DNA of 64,000 bases from the NCBI GenBank assembly GCA_016720935.1, contig JADKJP010000003.1, positions 1 through 64,000 of the forward strand, given 5' to 3'. Below the pieces are notes generated by a model. It made no database searches. It saw only the letters and a program-made list of their open reading frames with translations, and was not told the DNA's origin. This DNA comes from Bacteroidota bacterium (GTDB taxonomy: Bacteria; Bacteroidota; Bacteroidia; AKYH767-A; 2013-40CM-41-45). Both the position numbers and the translations under genes were made by a program. Position 1 is the stretch's first letter. Every line of letters starts with the position of its first letter. This document shows positions 30,714 to 39,394 of this stretch, piece after piece.

Positions 30714-32447
30714 ATGAACCGATATTTTGCAATGCTCATTGTTGCCATCCTGTTGATCACAGGATGCAAGAGCACTCAATCCACTACTTCTTCCCCAAAG
30801 GTTTCAAAGAATACTTTGTCTGACGGTCAGCGCGCGGAGGTTACTTTTTTATTCTTCAATGCGAACAAGGAAAAACTCCTGGGCAACTACAACAATGCCG
30901 CTGATCTTTTCGCTGAAGTGATCCGCAAAGATCCGAACAACGCCGCCGCGATGTATGAACTCGCGAATATATATGGCGAGCAAAAGAAATTTACCGACGC
31001 GTTGTTCTTCAGCAAAAGCGCATACCTGATTGATCCTTCCAATCCATGGTATACCATGACCTATGCTGATGTTTTGCAGAAGAATAAAAAATTCGATGAG
31101 TCGGCGACTGTCATTGAAAAGCTGGTCAACACCTATCCTGATCGTGTAGATTATTATTACGAATGGGCATCGGCATTGTTGTATGCCGAAAAACCAGCGG
31201 AGGCGATCAAAGTGTATGACAAGCTTGAGGCAAAGACCGGCATCAACAAGGATCTCAGTATGCAGAAAGCCCGGCTGTATCAGCGAATGAACAAGAATGA
31301 TAAAGCTGTTGCGGAATTGCAAAAACTGATCGAAAGCAATCCCAATGAGGCTCAATCCTATGGCATGCTGGCGGAATTGTATCAATCGATGGGTGAAAAA
31401 GAAAAAGCGCTGGAGACCTACAACAAAATTCTAAAGATAGATCCTGAAAATCCATACATCCATTTATCACTCGCTGATTATTACCGGAATAATGGAGATA
31501 AAGAAAAATCAGTAGAAGAATTAAAAAAGGCTTTTCAGAATAAAGATCTTGATATCGAAACAAAGCTGAGTATCCTCAGTTCTTATTTTGCACTCGTTGA
31601 ATTGCATCCTGAACTCAAGGAACAGGCCTTGGATATGTGCCGTCTTCTCATTGAAGCACATCCAAATGAATCACGTGCTCATGCTGTCTATGGTGATTTT
31701 TTATACCAGGATAAAAAAACCGCTGAAGCTTTGGTCGAATTCAAAACAGCAAGAGAACTCGGTTCCAAAGAATTTATTGTCTACAGGCAGATCATGTATC
31801 TCGAAGCACAATTGCAGGCCTGGGATTCACTGCTTGTCGAGAGCGAAGAAGCACTCACTTTATTTCCTGATCAGCCGGAAGTATATTACCTGAAAGGTGT
31901 GGCGTGTTCGCAAAAGAAAAAATATACTGATGCAGTCGCGGCATACCAGACCGGATTGAAAATGGTGGTGGATAATAAAAATCTGGAAGTTCAGTTTTAT
32001 GCGAGTCTGGGTGACACTTACCAGGAACTAAAAGATTTTCCGAAGTCTGAAGAAAATTACGACAAAGCACTTGAGCTAGACCCAAAGAACGCGACGGTGT
32101 TGAACAATTACGCGTATTATTTATCACTTCGCGGAGAAAAACTGGATAAGGCGGAAGTGATGAGTGGACAAAGTAATGCTTTGGAACCCAACCAGGCTTC
32201 CTACCAGGATACTTACGGTTGGATCATGTATAAAATGGGCAAATATTCCGACGCGAAAATCTGGATAGAAAAAGCCATTGCCAATACTCCGGGTAAAAGC
32301 GGTACATTGCTGGAACATTATGGCGATGTTCTCTTTAAACTCGGTGATACAATCAAAGCGTTGGATTATTGGCAGCAAGCCAAAGATGCCGGTGATGGTT
32401 CCGAGTTTTTGGATAAAAAAATTCAGGAGAAAAAACTTTTCGATTAA
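30714..32447 (+). CDS. TPR-repeat lipoprotein
   Basis: The ATG at 30714 gives a classic lipoprotein signal (MNRYFAMLIVAILLITGCKS), with Cys as the lipidated residue. I therefore reject the GTG at 30696. The 577-residue protein is almost entirely tetratricopeptide repeats, for example NNAAAMYELANIYGEQKKF, NEAQSYGMLAELYQSMGEKEKALETYNKILKIDPENP and NATVLNNYAYYLSLRGEKLDKAE. TPR arrays bind partner proteins, so it is probably a periplasmic or outer-membrane scaffold. No enzyme motif is present. The DUF4292 lipoprotein gene follows 40 bases later, and an EnvC-like gene after that. The group may act in peptidoglycan or outer-membrane assembly, but this is inference from order. Confidence 0.92.
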   Translation: MNRYFAMLIVAILLITGCKSTQSTTSSPKVSKNTLSDGQRAEVTFLFFNANKEKLLGNYNNAADLFAEVIRKDPNNAAAMYELANIYGEQKKFTDALFFSKSAYLIDPSNPWYTMTYADVLQKNKKFDESATVIEKLVNTYPDRVDYYYEWASALLYAEKPAEAIKVYDKLEAKTGINKDLSMQKARLYQRMNKNDKAVAELQKLIESNPNEAQSYGMLAELYQSMGEKEKALETYNKILKIDPENPYIHLSLADYYRNNGDKEKSVEELKKAFQNKDLDIETKLSILSSYFALVELHPELKEQALDMCRLLIEAHPNESRAHAVYGDFLYQDKKTAEALVEFKTARELGSKEFIVYRQIMYLEAQLQAWDSLLVESEEALTLFPDQPEVYYLKGVACSQKKKYTDAVAAYQTGLKMVVDNKNLEVQFYASLGDTYQELKDFPKSEENYDKALELDPKNATVLNNYAYYLSLRGEKLDKAEVMSGQSNALEPNQASYQDTYGWIMYKMGKYSDAKIWIEKAIANTPGKSGTLLEHYGDVLFKLGDTIKALDYWQQAKDAGDGSEFLDKKIQEKKLFD

Positions 32448-32487
32448 TACCGGCGGCATTTTATCGCCGCTGATGTTCTCCTGGCTC

Positions 32488-33369
32488 ATGGATAAATTTT
32501 ACCTTCAAAACCGGTTTAGCATTTCATTTCGTTCTCACGGACGAATATTTCTTTTTTCCACATTGCTTGTGTTCCTGTTCAGTTGCAAAACAACTCGGAA
32601 GATTGTCGAAACACCTCCTGCACCCGTAAAGCTGAAAGGAGAAGAAGTCATCAGTGTTTTTGATAGTGTATTGTCCAGGCAATTTAATTTTGAATGGCTC
32701 ACCGCCAAAGCTACTGTCGATTATACCGACAAGAGTGGTGAAACAAACACATTTGATGTCAATTTGAGAGTAAGAAAAGACAGCGCGATCTGGATCTCAA
32801 TCACACCATTGTTGGGAATAGAAGCGGCACGTGTGCTGATCAATCGTGACAGCCTGATGATTTTGGATCGTGTACATAAAAAGTTTAGTGCAAGAGATTA
32901 TAATTATCTGGAAGAATTGCTGAAATCGGATGTCAATTATGACATGATTCAGGCAGTGATTGTCGGGAATTATTTTCCGTACTTAAAAAATGAGAAGCTG
33001 AAATCGATGTACGAGGATGAACCTTATATTATTTTGAGTACACTCAATAAACGTCAGGCCAAAAGGGTTCAGGAAGAAAAAGATCCGAGTAAACCTATTA
33101 TCCAGGATTTCTGGATCGATGGCAATTACCGGATCGCGAAATCCAGAATTACCGATGACAAAAAAGACCGTTGGATTGAAGCGAACTATAAGAATTTCAT
33201 GGATGTGAATTCCGAACTTTTCCCTGGCAACCTGGTGGTGACCATTTCTTCAGCTTCTCCAATTATCATCAAACTGGAGTACACAAAGGTTACAGCCAAT
33301 GAAGAATTTTCCATGCCTTTTTCAGTTCCTGAAAAATACGAAAGGGTAGTTGCGCCTTCCGGGAATTAG
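32488..33369 (+). CDS. DUF4292-type lipoprotein
   Basis: The ATG at 32488 (or 32473) leads through a basic stretch to a hydrophobic segment and lipobox (IFLFSTLLVFLFSCKTT). An open frame extends further upstream inside the TPR gene, but that part is an out-of-frame overlap and not real. The mature part, about 255 residues, contains FNFEWLTAKATVDYTDKSGE, DSAIWISITPLLGIEAARVLI and DKKDRWIEANYKNF. These are the pattern I associate with DUF4292, a Bacteroidetes family with an LolA/LolB-like look. A role in lipoprotein or lipid handling at the envelope is therefore possible but unproven. It sits between the TPR lipoprotein and the EnvC-like gene. Confidence 0.85.
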   Translation: MDKFYLQNRFSISFRSHGRIFLFSTLLVFLFSCKTTRKIVETPPAPVKLKGEEVISVFDSVLSRQFNFEWLTAKATVDYTDKSGETNTFDVNLRVRKDSAIWISITPLLGIEAARVLINRDSLMILDRVHKKFSARDYNYLEELLKSDVNYDMIQAVIVGNYFPYLKNEKLKSMYEDEPYIILSTLNKRQAKRVQEEKDPSKPIIQDFWIDGNYRIAKSRITDDKKDRWIEANYKNFMDVNSELFPGNLVVTISSASPIIIKLEYTKVTANEEFSMPFSVPEKYERVVAPSGN

Positions 33370-33566
33370 GTGGTAAACCCTGATTCTGACAATTCAGTTA
33401 ATTCTGTTAAAAGCAGGCATTTCCCGGGTATTTACAAGGGTTCCGCATCCTTTTCCTGATCCCGATAAAATCTGTAAGTTTTTCTATAACTTTTAGTCAA
33501 TTTTTCCGTTCAATCTTGAATACAAATTATCGTTCGAGGAATAATCCGCGGCAACACTGAATACAA

Positions 33567-34883
33567 ATGCATAAGCAGGAAATGAGCAGGGATGGGGGGA
33601 ACAGGTGGTTTGGGATGACGATTCGTTTTATCCTGCTGACCGTTTTTTTTCTTATTCAGATAATTGCTTTTGCTCAATCCAAGAAGGAACTGGAGCGTAA
33701 GAAAGCACAGATTCGTCAGGATATAGAATATACCAATGAGTTGCTCAGTCAGACGAAGAAAAATAAATCCGCTTCACTTTCACAACTGATTGCCCTCAAT
33801 CAAAAAATTTCCTACCGTGCGGAGCTCATCAGTACGATCAACACGGAGTTGAATGTTGTGGATCATGAAATCGGTCATGTCTCCACGCGGATCGATTCAC
33901 TGAATTCACGATTGGATGGCTTGAAAAAGCAATACGCTGAAATGCTGTATTATGCTTATAAGAATCAGGGAAATTATTCCAGACTGGCATTCATTTTTTC
34001 CGCGGAGAGTTTCAACCAGGCTTACAAGCGTCTTAAGTATTTGCGACAACTGAGTGAATATCGTTTGCGTCAGCGCGATCTGATCGTGCAGGTACAGGAC
34101 TCATTGAATGGAAAGAAGCGTGAGTTGCAGGATGTAAAACAAGATAAATCGAGATTACTGACAGTTCAGGTAAAGGAGAAGCGGGATCTCAGCAAGGAGA
34201 AAAAGGAACAGGTAAGTGTGCTCAATAATCTGACTGTAAAGGAAAAGAAACTGCGGGCGGAGTTGCGTGAGAAACAAAGAAAGGAGCAAATCCTTGCATC
34301 GAAGATTGAAGACATCATCCGTAAGGAAATAGAATCCGCGCGTACAGCGGCAAGAAAGAAAAATGCAAGCTCCGGAAGCGCGAATGTTTCGAATAAGAAA
34401 ATTGAGAATGTCAGCAGCGCGAATTCAACCAGTGTATTGGCAAGCACTCCGGAAGCGATCAAGCTGAGTAATGATTTCGAAAGTAACAAAGGCCGTTTAC
34501 CCTGGCCGGTGGAGCAGGGAATCATCAGTAGTTCCTTTGGCCGACATGCGCATCCGGTGTGGAGAGATGTGGTAGTAAATAATAATGGCGTTGATATCAA
34601 TTCCAAAAAAGGCGCGAAAGCAAGGGCGATTTTTGACGGCAGAGTGTTAAGGGTAATTATGGTCGTGGACAAATACGCGATCCTTGTTCAGCATGGTGAA
34701 TATTTCACCCTCTATTCCAACCTGCAGGAAGTCTTCGTGAAGGCCGGCGATAAAGTCATCACCAAACAACCGATTGGTTTGGTTCAGACAAATGAGGACG
34801 AAGGGAAGACTGAAGTACACCTTGAAATCTGGCGGGGCAGCAATAAAATGGATCCGGAAGGATGGTTGGCTGCGAAAAGGTGA
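33567..34883 (+). CDS. EnvC-like murein hydrolase activator (coiled coil plus degenerate LytM/M23 domain)
   Basis: After a signal peptide (FILLTVFFLIQIIAFAQS) comes a long coiled coil (about residues 40-255) rich in Lys, Glu and Leu. The C-terminal LytM/peptidase M23 fold covers about residues 310-435. EnvC proteins do not cut peptidoglycan; they switch on amidases at the division site. The zinc ligands fit this. The usual HxGxD position reads NNGVD (first His lost, Asp kept), and the usual HLHFE reads EVHLE (one His lost). So it is most likely a non-catalytic activator. Starts at 33567, 33582 and 33615 are all possible; 33615 (MTIRFILL) gives the tidiest signal peptide. It follows the DUF4292 gene with a 197-base gap. 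Confidence 0.88.
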   Translation: MHKQEMSRDGGNRWFGMTIRFILLTVFFLIQIIAFAQSKKELERKKAQIRQDIEYTNELLSQTKKNKSASLSQLIALNQKISYRAELISTINTELNVVDHEIGHVSTRIDSLNSRLDGLKKQYAEMLYYAYKNQGNYSRLAFIFSAESFNQAYKRLKYLRQLSEYRLRQRDLIVQVQDSLNGKKRELQDVKQDKSRLLTVQVKEKRDLSKEKKEQVSVLNNLTVKEKKLRAELREKQRKEQILASKIEDIIRKEIESARTAARKKNASSGSANVSNKKIENVSSANSTSVLASTPEAIKLSNDFESNKGRLPWPVEQGIISSSFGRHAHPVWRDVVVNNNGVDINSKKGAKARAIFDGRVLRVIMVVDKYAILVQHGEYFTLYSNLQEVFVKAGDKVITKQPIGLVQTNEDEGKTEVHLEIWRGSNKMDPEGWLAAKR

Positions 34884-35075
34884 GCTATTTAAATTAACCG
34901 CAAATCGCCTCAATTATCCATTAATTGATAATTGAAACCCTCTTTTGGATAACAAAAACAGGACTTGATAGTACAATTCTGGCTTGAATGATAAAAAGGC
35001 GGCTAATTTATGGCTTAGCCAATGAAAATATCTACCTTTACAACCGCACCAGTAGTGCATTAATTCAAAGATAAA

Positions 35076-35267
35076 ATGACACTTCAAGTACTTCTTGGAT
35101 TTCTTGGCGGAATGGGTGGAGGAGAAATTTTTCTCGTTCTGGTTATTATCCTCCTGTTCTTTGGCGCTAAACGTCTGCCTGATCTGGCTCGTGGATTGGG
35201 AAAAGGAATCAAGGAATTCAAAGACGCCAAAAATGGCGTTGATACAAAAGAAGAAGAGAAGAAATAG
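35076..35267 (+). CDS. tatA: Sec-independent protein translocase subunit TatA/TatE
   Basis: A 63-residue protein with one N-terminal membrane helix (EIFLVLVIILLFFGAKRLPDLARGLG) followed by an amphipathic helix and a charged tail (KEFKDAKNG...KEEEKK). FGxxxLPxxxxxxG is the TatA/B/E signature. It would form the pore component of the twin-arginine system that exports folded proteins. No tatC is in this window, so it must be encoded elsewhere. TACCTTTA at 35033-35040 is one base off the -7 consensus and may be its promoter. The gene is convergent with a small gene pair on the minus strand. Confidence 0.95.
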   Translation: MTLQVLLGFLGGMGGGEIFLVLVIILLFFGAKRLPDLARGLGKGIKEFKDAKNGVDTKEEEKK

Positions 35268-35296
35268 TTCTTCTCTCCTTTTAAAATTTCCGAGTT

Positions 35297-35563
35297 TTAT
35301 TTTGTGGAGCGAATGCGCTCGATCATGGTTAGTGGAATACTTTCCCGGAAAGGTTCCAGTACTTTGTGATCGTGATTTTCCAGTGCATTGATCAGGCGTT
35401 TTCCTTTTTGTACACTGATAAAATAAATTTCCTGCATTGTATTGGATCCACTGGCCTTATCCACAAAGATCCACCCCACCTTTCGCTTATTATTTATCAG
35501 ATAAAGTGTCGCGATCTTATTCAGATGCGGGGTAATTTCATCAAATCCCATAGCGTGTTTCAT
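35297..35563 (-). CDS. Hypothetical protein, 88 residues
   Basis: A small, probably cytoplasmic protein without a signal peptide or membrane segment. It has an alpha/beta-looking pattern (KIATLYLINNKRKVGWIFVDKASGS, then EIYFISVQKGKRLINALENHDHKV). I do not recognise the family. Its start codon overlaps the 3' end of the next upstream gene on the minus strand by 23 bases, so the two are translationally coupled and probably act together. The gene is convergent with tatA across about 30 bases. Confidence 0.65.
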   Translation of the reverse strand: MKHAMGFDEITPHLNKIATLYLINNKRKVGWIFVDKASGSNTMQEIYFISVQKGKRLINALENHDHKVLEPFRESIPLTMIERIRSTK

Positions 35564-35873
35564 TAGTTGGTTTAAAATTTTGGTAGATCGCGGAAACGAT
35601 TTTTTCTTCTATGACTTCTTCCGCTTCAGGGTCTTTTTTCTTTGCATCAATGATGGCCGTTACGTCAACACGTGTGATGGAATCCTCGACAGGACTTAAT
35701 TCCAGCACCACTTGTTTTGGACTTCTGAACCAGGTTCCGTCCTGGTAAGCCATAATGATGGTCGTGTGTTCACGAAGTGTTTGCACCCGAAAACCTTTTC
35801 GGATCAGCATCTCTTGTAATTTTTGAATCACTAAGGGCAAAGCACAGCCCAGTAGCGCAGTTTCCATTGCCAT
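35541..35873 (-). CDS. Hypothetical protein, 110 residues, coupled to the downstream small gene
   Basis: From the ATG at 35873 (MAMETALLGCALPLVIQKLQEML) the protein is 110 residues. A longer frame to 35978 exists, but its first 35 residues look non-coding. It contains RKGFRVQTLREHTTIIMAYQDGTWFRSPKQVVLELSPVEDSITRVDVTAII, an alternating strand pattern, and a Glu/Lys-rich end. No recognised domain and no export signal. It overlaps the next gene by 23 bases. The family is unknown to me; function unassigned. Confidence 0.6.
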   Translation of the reverse strand: MAMETALLGCALPLVIQKLQEMLIRKGFRVQTLREHTTIIMAYQDGTWFRSPKQVVLELSPVEDSITRVDVTAIIDAKKKDPEAEEVIEEKIVSAIYQNFKPTNETRYGI

Positions 35874-36111
35874 GTTGAGACAGTTTAAGTCAGGGCCGCT
35901 GTGAAGCAGCCAAATGCTGTTGTGGTTTGACGAGAAGGAATCCTGTGTGTTGCCAGCTTCGCAGGCTATTTGCCCCACACAGATTGGTTAGGACGTATCG
36001 AAAATACCACCGTGGACAGGTGGAAGTCCAACTAATTCGGTAAAGACCCTGAACTATTCCACCAATAGCCTTCAAGCGTTGGTCAATCAGCTTCCGTAGG
36101 ATTGAAATTCC

Positions 36112-36119
36112 TATCTTTG
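36112..36119 (+). promoter_or_regulatory. Candidate -7 element (TATCTTTG)
   Basis: An exact TAnnTTTG match lies 20 bases upstream of the ATG at 36139. No -33 TTG box was found at the usual spacing, so confidence is limited. Confidence 0.35.
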
Positions 36120-36138
36120 ATAGTAAAATCAGCCCTGC

Positions 36139-37386
36139 ATGAGCCGTTTTTTTAGCCTACTGACTCTTTTTTTACTGAGTATATATCTCCAAAACCCTTT
36201 GTGGGCGCAGAACAGAGGTTCTTTTAATGAAGAAACTGGGTTTTTGCAGTCGAATGAGTTCCGCTTTTTCACAAATACCCCTTCGTTTCGCAAGATTGCC
36301 CGTGTGAATCAGCTGTATGACGATGTTTTTCATGTTTTCAGCAATGCTGATAGTGTTCGTTACTACTATTTACCCAATCAGCTCAGCGATTATGAACTGA
36401 ATTACTCTTCGAACGGCACATCATGGTACCTTTCCTATCGCACGCTTTATAGCTATACCGGTTCGGATCAGATTTTACTCATCACCGGACAGAATTTCCT
36501 GGGACAATGGGAAAATGCTAAAAAGGATTCCTTCGGGTATGGAACAAACAATTTACAAAGCGATAAAACTTCCTTCTTGTATAACCCGGGCATACAACAA
36601 TGGATCTATACGGGAAGGGCATTGTATACTTATTCCAACGCGGATTTATTGACGGAAGAAATTCAGCAGGTATACGATCAAAACACCTGGAAGAACCAAT
36701 ACCGTTATTCGTCTGGCTACGCAACCGACTCAACTTTGTCAGTGTACCTGACAGAGCGATGGGATATGTCCTTCAATACATGGTTACCACAAAGGCGAAC
36801 AGATTATACGTATGATTCCGGAAAGCATCTGCTCAATGCATTCATTTATCGATGGGACACAGTAGATTCATCCTGGTATCATTTGCAAAAGTGGAGTGTT
36901 TCATATGATTCGGTGTATCATCCTGTGACTTATTTATATGAAAATTACGATACACTGCTTTCTTCTTATTACAATGGGAGTTTATTGAATTACACCTATG
37001 ATAGCAATGGAAATCTGGTGTATTCTATTTTTCAAAACTGGATCGTTCAGGAGAACGAATGGGAGAATGAGAACCAGTTCTTTTATTACTATGAACCAGT
37101 TACAGGAATTGATGAACTTGAATTAAAAGTAAGTGTTACTGTTTATCCAAACCCATCAGCAAAAAAAATATTTGTTAGTCTGAACGGGACCCTCAATTTA
37201 AAATTTCCGATCACCTTTTTTATTTATGATGTCAGTGGGCGGTGTGTTTTCAAAAAAGAAAATATTTCTCTTCCATTTGAAAAAGATGTTTCCGGAATGC
37301 AGGAAGGACAGTATCAACTTGTGATACGGGATTGTGATGAGCAATACATCTCTGGAAAATTTCAGGTAATGAAGAGTGAATGGTGA
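36139..37386 (+). CDS. T9SS-sorted secreted protein with aromatic-rich repeats
   Basis: A signal peptide (MSRFFSLLTLFLLSIYLQNPLWAQ) starts a 415-residue protein. The body has irregular Tyr/Trp-rich repeats of the style W...R..Y.YD..GN (for example RTDYTYDSGKHLLNAFIYRWDTVDSSWYHLQKW and LLNYTYDSNGNLVYSIFQNWIVQENEWENENQ), commonly seen in Bacteroidetes secreted proteins. The last 75 residues form a type A T9SS sorting domain (VTVYPNPSAKKIFVSL, YDVSGRCVFKKENIS, MQEGQYQLVIRD). It is therefore exported across the outer membrane by T9SS. No enzymatic motif is visible; the function is unknown. It stands as a single gene with its own promoter-like element. Confidence 0.88.
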   Translation: MSRFFSLLTLFLLSIYLQNPLWAQNRGSFNEETGFLQSNEFRFFTNTPSFRKIARVNQLYDDVFHVFSNADSVRYYYLPNQLSDYELNYSSNGTSWYLSYRTLYSYTGSDQILLITGQNFLGQWENAKKDSFGYGTNNLQSDKTSFLYNPGIQQWIYTGRALYTYSNADLLTEEIQQVYDQNTWKNQYRYSSGYATDSTLSVYLTERWDMSFNTWLPQRRTDYTYDSGKHLLNAFIYRWDTVDSSWYHLQKWSVSYDSVYHPVTYLYENYDTLLSSYYNGSLLNYTYDSNGNLVYSIFQNWIVQENEWENENQFFYYYEPVTGIDELELKVSVTVYPNPSAKKIFVSLNGTLNLKFPITFFIYDVSGRCVFKKENISLPFEKDVSGMQEGQYQLVIRDCDEQYISGKFQVMKSEW

Positions 37387-37571
37387 AATTAAGCTGAGTC
37401 CGGACTCTAAACTCCAAATTTCACAACCGTCTATTCCATTGATATTCAGGCGATCACAACTAGCTACAATTTAGGTTTTTAAATGAAGAATGCATGCTCT
37501 TTTTTAACACAATATACATGTGTAAGAAAGTCAGTTCCTTAGGGTCAACTTCATGACGCTTTCATCGTAAA

Positions 37572-37604
37572 TTGATTTATAATTAACAGAAAACCATATC
37601 TTTG
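37572..37604 (+). promoter_or_regulatory. Bacteroidetes-type promoter for the LysM transglycosylase
   Basis: TTG at 37572-37574 and TATCTTTG at 37597-37604 are separated by 22 bases, close to the -33/-7 layout of Bacteroidetes promoters. The ATG follows 60 bases after the -7 element. Confidence 0.5.
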
Positions 37605-37663
37605 CAATCCTCCTAAGAAAATAACCGATGTAGATTTAATCCCCGAAAAAACGGAGAATTGAA

Positions 37664-39287
37664 ATGAGAAATTACATGAAACACATACTTGCGACATCAC
37701 TGTTTGCCTCTCTGATGTTCGTCGGCTCGCAGCAGCTCGTGGCACAGTCGCCCGATGCAGTGATTGAGCAGGCCGTTGCAAGTGGAACATACGATCCGAT
37801 TGCAGCGACTCTCGACAGCCTGGTAAGCCTGAATTACATTCAGCGCCTCAGCTTCGCGAGCTCCGGTACACAGCAAGGCAATAACTTTCAACCCTACGAA
37901 GTCCCATCCTATGCCGACGATATCTATCGTAAGCGTATCGAGAAAATTCAAACACCAATTCCTTTAGCATACAATAGCCAGGTTCAGGAATACATCGACC
38001 TGTATGCATTGCGTAAACGTGCATTGACAGAACGTGTAATGGGTCTGGCGAATTTGTATTTCCCTTTGTACGAACAAATTTTTGATCAGCAGGGTCTTCC
38101 TCTTGAATTCAAATATCTGTCTATTGTTGAAAGCGCATTGAACCCAACTGCTGTTTCCCGTGTGGGAGCAACAGGTTTGTGGCAGTTCATGCTCGCGACC
38201 GGCAAGCTGTACAAATTGAAAGTAAACTCTTACATCGATGAGCGCCGTGACCCTGTGAAATCGACAATGGCTGCAGCTCAGTATTTCAAAGACATGTATG
38301 CCATCTACAACGATTGGCTGCTTGTAATTGCCGCTTACAATTGTGGCGCAGGAAATGTGAACCGTGCCATTGCCCGTTCCGGTGGAAAGAGAACATTCTG
38401 GGAAATCAGCCCTTATCTGCCCAAAGAAACACGTGGTTATGTTCCGGCATTCATCGCCGTTACTTACCTGATGAATTATTCATCTGAACACAACCTCACA
38501 TCTGTTCCACCGGTGATCAGTTATTTCGAAGCGGATACAGTGATGGTCGACCGCAAAATGCAACTGCGTAATGTAGCTGACGCGATCAATGTTCCTGTTG
38601 AATTGCTTGCTTATCTGAACCCTGTGTATAAAAAGGGTGTGATTCCCGACAGCGATGAACCGATGACATTGCGCCTTCCAACAAACAAGATCAATACCTA
38701 TATCGCGAGTATAGACAACATCTATCAGCAACAGGATCTTGTAGCTCAGGCTTCCTTTGTTGCCGCGGATGTTCGGGATACTGATTCAGAACAAGGCGAT
38801 CAGCTGACCAGGAAATTGCACAAAGTCAGAAGTGGTGAACATCTTCAAACCATCGCGAACCGTTACAGCTGTTCGGTTCAGGAATTGAAACGATGGAACC
38901 ATCTGAAGAGTACCAAACTCAGAGCCGGACAGAAACTCACGGTATATGTAAATGCTCCACGGAAAGCGGAGGGCAAACTGGTTATGAAATCTTCACCTGA
39001 AAAAGCGAATACAACAGCATTGAATTCAAGTGTGAGCGATTCTTCCACAGAAACCAACCAACCTGTTCAAGCTGCCCAGGCTCAAAGCTCACCAAGTTGT
39101 CACTTCTTCAAATGTTAAAACGAACGATAGCAAAATAATCTACCACGTTGTTCAGCCGGGTGATACTCTCTGGAAAATCGCGCAACGTTATGGTGGAATG
39201 ACCGTTGAATCCATCAAACAGATCAACCGCCTTGAGTCCAATGACCTGAAAGTCGGTACCCGTCTGAAAGTTACAATTGGAGGTTAA
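37664..39287 (+). CDS. LysM-containing lytic murein transglycosylase, MltD-like (one frameshift)
   Basis: A secreted peptidoglycan-cleaving enzyme. After a signal peptide (ILATSLFASLMFVGSQQLVAQS) comes the SLT lysozyme-like domain. LPLEFKYLSIVESALNPTAVSRVGATGLWQFM holds the catalytic Glu in the conserved ES pair, followed by AYNCGAGNVNRAI. Two LysM peptidoglycan-binding modules end the protein. The first is KVRSGEHLQTIANRYSCSVQELKRWNHL. The second, YHVVQPGDTLWKIAQRYGGMTVESIKQINRL, lies in another frame (about 39150-39287). Removing one A near 39094 joins both frames as SSPVVTSSNVK, giving about 540 residues. I treat it as one functional gene with a probable base-count error. A strong hairpin terminator follows directly. 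Confidence 0.92.
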
Positions 39288-39303
39288 TCCAAGAAATTTA
39301 ATG

Positions 39304-39340
39304 GAAAAGAGTGATGATCCTGTTCATCGCTCTTTTTTTT
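39304..39340 (+). terminator. Rho-independent terminator after the transglycosylase gene
   Basis: AAGAGTGATGA pairs with TCATCGCTCTT (one G-T pair) around a short loop, followed by a run of Ts. It begins about 17 bases after the stop. Confidence 0.82.
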
Positions 39341-39368
39341 TGCCTTTTTCATTAATTTGTTACTTTTG
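39339..39368 (+). promoter_or_regulatory. Candidate promoter upstream of the T9SS protein at 39395
   Basis: TTTG at 39339-39342 (overlapping the terminator T-run) and TACTTTTG at 39361-39368 match the -33/-7 pattern with 18 bases between them. The ATG lies 26 bases downstream. Confidence 0.45.
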
Positions 39369-39394
39369 AACAGCCTCTAATTCCGGAAAATATC

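Noticed and set aside
32278..32487. N-terminal extension of the DUF4292 gene into the TPR gene
   Set aside because: It overlaps the TPR frame and lacks coding character; the lipoprotein signal fits a start at 32473-32488.
34166..34672. 168-codon minus-strand frame rich in Ser, Leu and Phe
   Set aside because: Mirror of the Lys/Glu-rich coiled coil of the EnvC-like gene.
34911..34934. CAATTATC/GATAATTG dyad after the EnvC-like gene as a terminator
   Set aside because: Only 8 bp, AT-rich, no T-run; not distinguishable from chance.
36139..37386. YD/Rhs-type toxin because of YTYDSxGN words
   Set aside because: Too few and too irregular repeats, no Rhs core or toxin end, and a clear T9SS tail instead.
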